This document shows, piece by piece, positions 15,380-17,291 of a DNA stretch of 17,291 nt. The stretch comes from CAZBUK01 sp964495085 (GTDB lineage: Bacteria > Bacteroidota > Ignavibacteria > T3Sed10-11): NCBI GenBank assembly GCA_964495085.1, contig CAZBUK010000078.1, positions 1 through 17,291 on the forward strand, in the 5' to 3' direction. Every line of letters begins with the position of its first letter. Position 1 is the first letter of the stretch. A model generated the notes under the pieces. The model did no database searches, had not been told where the DNA came from, and saw only the letters and a list, made by a program, of their open reading frames with translations. Made by a program: the position numbers and the translations under genes.

Positions 15380-15521
15380 TATGTTATACTCAGGCATTGA
15401 TCTGCATCGACGCTCCATCACCATTTGTACGGTGGACGAGCATGGAACCGCTCTTATGAAGATGGACTTTAAGAACAATCCAAAGGATATCGTACACTAC
15501 TTCCGCCAATCTGTGTATTAG
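15380..15521 (+). pseudogene. IS110-family transposase, N-terminal fragment
   Basis: A 46-codon frame starts at ATG 15380 with AGGAG 7 nt upstream and reads MLYSGIDLHRRSITICTVDE. This is the start of the RuvC-like DEDD domain of IS110-family transposases, with the first catalytic aspartate at residue 7. Relatives are 300-400 aa long. Here the match ends at about residue 43 (YFRQ) and a stop follows after SVY. The remaining catalytic acids and the C-terminal transposase domain are absent from the sequence that follows. It is therefore a dead remnant, cut by a deletion or by insertion of the structured sequence next to it. Confidence 0.8.
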
Positions 15522-15904
15522 CGAAGCAACAGCCGTTTCAGACGTGTAAGGCAACAACGATCGGGAAAACCGACTTGGCCTTACATTCGTAAGCCTGGGC
15601 GCATAACTGGAGCCCCGGTACTCCATGCCTAAGATTGGGAAACGAGTGTGAGCCGGTGAAACATCCCGACTGTGTCGGGAGCGACGAGGTTTTGTGATGA
15701 TGCGTGAGCATTTTAGGGAGTTTGGGAATGCCCGCAGTCTTTCCTCAGAACAGAGATGTATTCCCGGCGGTCTTTGTCTTTCCATGATTCCACGTGTTTT
15801 ATGACATGCTAACCGTCAAAAATGTAGACGTGTTAGCGGGGGATTTCTGTGCCTGGTGACTTTGACCTTTTATAAGGAGTTTTGCGCATGTTGTGCCGCC
15901 TGGA
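15522..15904. other. Gene-free, highly structured stretch after the IS110 fragment
   Basis: No real gene is present. The minus-strand frame at 15390-15785 is antisense to the transposase and has no family features. Strong hairpins follow each other: GTAAGGC/GCCTTAC (15546-15552 with 15578-15584), TGGAG/CTCCA near 15609-15626, TCCCGAC-TGT-GTCGGGA (15664-15680), and GCTAACCGTC with GACG-T-GTTAGC (15808-15837). The density suggests a structured RNA, perhaps a fragment of a group II intron or of an insertion-sequence non-coding end. I cannot match conserved domain motifs of either. Confidence 0.45.
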
Positions 15905-16246
15905 TCACTGCTGCTGACTATGCCGATACTTAATAACCTTCATCTTCTCTAGTGTTACCAAACCCTCGGTCACTGTATCATCAATATAAGGAAGAAGATT
16001 TTTGATTTTTTCCTCTACGTCAACGATCTCAATAATCATTGGTAAATCGGTCGAGAGTTCAAGCAACTTTGCAGTATGAATACGACTGTCAGCTCCAAAG
16101 CCCATAATTCCACGCAATACTGTCGCACCGGCCAGATTCAATTCGCGTGCTTTTAATACAATTTGCTCATATAATGGCTTTCCGTCATAATGATCAGATT
16201 CACCGATAAATACACGGAGCAGTAACGCGTCTTCTGGAAGTTTCAT
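15905..16246 (-). CDS. DUF190 (PII-like) protein in fluoride operon
   Basis: This 113-aa DUF190/UPF0166 protein belongs to a family with a ferredoxin-like fold resembling PII signalling proteins. The signature is at residues 40-51 (GATVLRGIMGFG), preceded by LLRVFIGESDHYDGKPLYEQIV and followed by IIEIVDVEEKI. Its biochemical role is not established. Its repeated occurrence next to FluC/CrcB genes points to a role in fluoride export or its regulation. The start ATG 16244-16246 has the strong site AGAGGTGAT immediately upstream, overlapping the fluC stop codon (10 nt between the genes). It is therefore coupled to fluC and controlled by the same fluoride riboswitch. The region is AT-rich compared with the left part of the window. 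Confidence 0.9.
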   Translation of the reverse strand: MKLPEDALLLRVFIGESDHYDGKPLYEQIVLKARELNLAGATVLRGIMGFGADSRIHTAKLLELSTDLPMIIEIVDVEEKIKNLLPYIDDTVTEGLVTLEKMKVIKYRHSQQQ

Positions 16247-16256
16247 AATATCACCT

Positions 16257-16643
16257 CTAAGAAAAATGCTTTATAAGAATTCTTGATATATATATACCAA
16301 GAATGACCAGAATAAAACCCCCGACATTATGATACAATACATTCATTGTAGCAAGGCCTATTTCACCATCACGCACAAGATTTATTGTCTCCAGAGTATA
16401 TGTAGAAAATGTCGTATAGGACCCTAAAAAGCCAATCGTCATGAAGGTACGCCATTCCGTAGGTATGTCGGCTATATCTGATAGTCCTATAAATATTCCG
16501 ATTAATAGAGAGCCTGTGAGATTAACTGTAATTGTCCCCCAGGGGAAATTCTCGCCAAGTGTGTTGTATGTTGATGTTGCTAGCCAATATCTCGCAACCG
16601 CTCCCAATGATCCCCCCAGTGCAATGAGCAGGATTTGTTGCAT
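16257..16643 (-). CDS. crcB: Fluoride channel FluC/CrcB
   Basis: This 128-aa FluC (CrcB) protein forms dual-topology dimers in the inner membrane and lets fluoride leave the cell. Four membrane spans are visible at about 3-22, 36-56, 66-92 and 99-124. Family motifs are GGSLGAVARYW (10-20), GTITVNLTGSLLIG with pore residue N41 (36-49), and GFLGSYTTFSTYTLE (71-85), which carries the central Na+ site (G74-S75 region) and F79. The second phenylalanine of the usual pair is Y82 here, a mild departure. The start ATG 16641-16643 has AAGGAAG upstream. The leader contains a fluoride riboswitch, so expression should rise with intracellular fluoride. DUF190 follows in the same operon. Confidence 0.95.
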   Translation of the reverse strand: MQQILLIALGGSLGAVARYWLATSTYNTLGENFPWGTITVNLTGSLLIGIFIGLSDIADIPTEWRTFMTIGFLGSYTTFSTYTLETINLVRDGEIGLATMNVLYHNVGGFILVILGIYISRILIKHFS

Positions 16644-16662
16644 CGTATCTTCCTTTCTAACA

Positions 16663-16719
16663 GCAGGAGTTATCAGACTCGATATTAGTCGAGCCGGTCA
16701 AAGGCGAACTCCATCACCC
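16663..16719 (-). promoter_or_regulatory. Fluoride riboswitch (crcB motif)
   Basis: The minus strand reads GGGTGATGGAGTTCGCC at the 5' side and CTGATAACTCCTGC at the 3' side, both typical of the crcB RNA motif. Helix P1 is GGAGTT (16707-16712) with AACTCC (16666-16671). The pseudoknot-type pairing is GGTGA with TCGCC. P3 is GGCTCGA (16689-16695) with TCGAGTC (16676-16682), including one G-U pair and a 6-nt loop. Only 19 nt separate it from the fluC start, and they contain the ribosome-binding site but no U-run. Control is therefore more likely at translation than by termination. Confidence 0.92.
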
Positions 16720-16731
16720 ATAGGATTATTC

Positions 16732-16737
16732 ATTATA
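16732..16737 (-). promoter_or_regulatory. -10 box of the fluC operon
   Basis: A perfect TATAAT on the minus strand lies about 12 nt upstream of the riboswitch aptamer, placing the expected transcription start a few bases before the aptamer. No good -35 hexamer is visible at 16-18 nt (the position holds TTATGC). Confidence 0.55.
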
Positions 16738-17243
16738 TTACGCGGTACAATAACGCATAATATCCCTAACAATCTATATGTGAATTAAATAGTGCTTCAA
16801 TTTCGTAAAATGTTCCGTTGTAGGTTGATAGACGAAGTTGAATTATTTGGTTGCAGTAATCAACATGGTCACGTTGTTACCTCTCCGGAAATATATTCTA
16901 CAAACGATCAATTATTGCAAGCTTACAACCAAAACTATCCACCCATTTAACACACCCCGCCCAAAGATCAGGAGCCCGATACTTTAGGCACACTACGTCT
17001 AACCCTGATTAAGCCAGTGCGTCAGTACAGTATTCAATCGTTTGTATTTTCCTCTGTTTTTCGAATCGACCCGACAATCAATCTGCCGGTACGGCAAGGA
17101 AGCGATGGATATTACGCGCACGTCGGAAGGTACGCTGGTGCGAATTGAATAAAAGATAGCGGTTTTTTCAGAAATTGCAACTGTACGCCGTATGGGAGGG
17201 GCGGCAGACCCGCGGCGCGGAGATGTATAATTGCCGATTTTAG
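16738..17243. other. 506-nt region without supported genes
   Basis: I see no recognisable gene. A plus-strand frame opens after a stop near 17010 and runs to a TAA at 17150-17152, ending MDITRTSEGTLVRIE. It has no family match and could be the tail of a lost gene. No clear terminator for the partial tRNA (minus strand) is visible. Confidence 0.5.
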
Positions 17244-17291
17244 TGGGCCCTGTAGGACTTGAACCTACGGCCGACGGATTATGAGTCCGTT
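17244..17291 (-). tRNA. tRNA with CAT anticodon (Met or Ile2), partial at window edge
   Basis: Only the 3' two thirds lie in the window. The anticodon stem ACGGA/TCCGT encloses CTCATAA, giving anticodon CAT. The T arm GTAGG-TTCAAGT-CCTAC and the 3' acceptor strand AGGGCCC with discriminator A (complement of 17244) follow. CCA is not encoded. The CAT anticodon serves elongator Met, initiator Met or lysidine-modified Ile2. The 5' half needed to decide lies outside. The loop CTCATAA occurs in both elongator Met and Ile2 species. Confidence 0.88.

Noticed and set aside
15390..15785. Minus-strand 131-codon frame
   Set aside because: It runs antisense to the IS110 fragment and through hairpin-rich non-coding sequence, with no protein family features.
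16441..16788. Plus-strand 115-codon frame opposite fluC
   Set aside because: It is antisense to the clear FluC channel gene and its riboswitch.
17105..17152. Short plus-strand frame MDITRTSEGTLVRIE with GGAAG upstream
   Set aside because: At 15 codons and without a family match it could be chance or a gene tail; mentioned only within the intergenic entry.
1..17291. CRISPR array
   Set aside because: No regularly spaced direct repeats of 23-40 nt are present. The only same-orientation repeats are the two hicBA-flanking copies about 740 nt apart.

Overview
The window looks like a chromosomal stretch of a free-living bacterium. Clear Shine-Dalgarno sites (GGAGG/AAGGAG) precede several genes, the tRNA genes do not encode CCA, and coding is dense, with most genes on the minus strand. 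The phylum cannot be fixed from sequence reading alone. The long PAS/GAF hybrid kinases and the scattered palindromic repeats would fit a member of the FCB group or a spirochaete-like lineage, but that is a guess.

Left part (1-3225). A paired CGCAAAG-type repeat lies at the left edge. It is followed by tRNA-Glu(CTC) with a strong terminator. A convergent lutABC operon (read lutA, lutB, lutC on the minus strand) encodes the iron-sulfur L-lactate oxidation system. A bidirectional hairpin terminator separates it from the next minus-strand unit.

Middle part (3247-12838). Four minus-strand genes follow one another closely. They are a 1442-aa cytoplasmic hybrid histidine kinase (2 PAS, 4 GAF, PAS, DHp, HATPase, receiver), a 199-aa two-span membrane protein with a degenerate DHp-like region and no ATPase domain, a 1069-aa hybrid kinase (5 PAS, DHp, HATPase, receiver), and UDP-glucose 6-dehydrogenase. 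The first three are spaced by 4 and 11 nt and are almost certainly one operon. The dehydrogenase follows after 76 nt with no visible terminator. No Hpt protein or DNA-binding regulator is present, so the output of the signalling set lies elsewhere.

Right part (12839-17291). This is an accessory region. A CmcI-like SAM-dependent methyltransferase/hydroxylase gene comes first. Next is a hicBA toxin-antitoxin pair bracketed by two copies of a repeat with conserved ends and divergent middles. An IS110-family transposase fragment is followed by a highly structured non-coding stretch. A fluoride-resistance operon then carries a fluoride riboswitch, a FluC/CrcB channel gene and a DUF190 gene. A partial tRNA with CAT anticodon runs off the right edge. 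By eye the hicBA and fluC regions are more AT-rich than the left two thirds, which fits recent acquisition.

Points most worth following: the kinase-less DHp-like membrane protein between two hybrid kinases, a LOV-like PAS domain lacking the photoactive cysteine, the repeat-bracketed hicBA module, and the riboswitch-controlled fluC-DUF190 operon.
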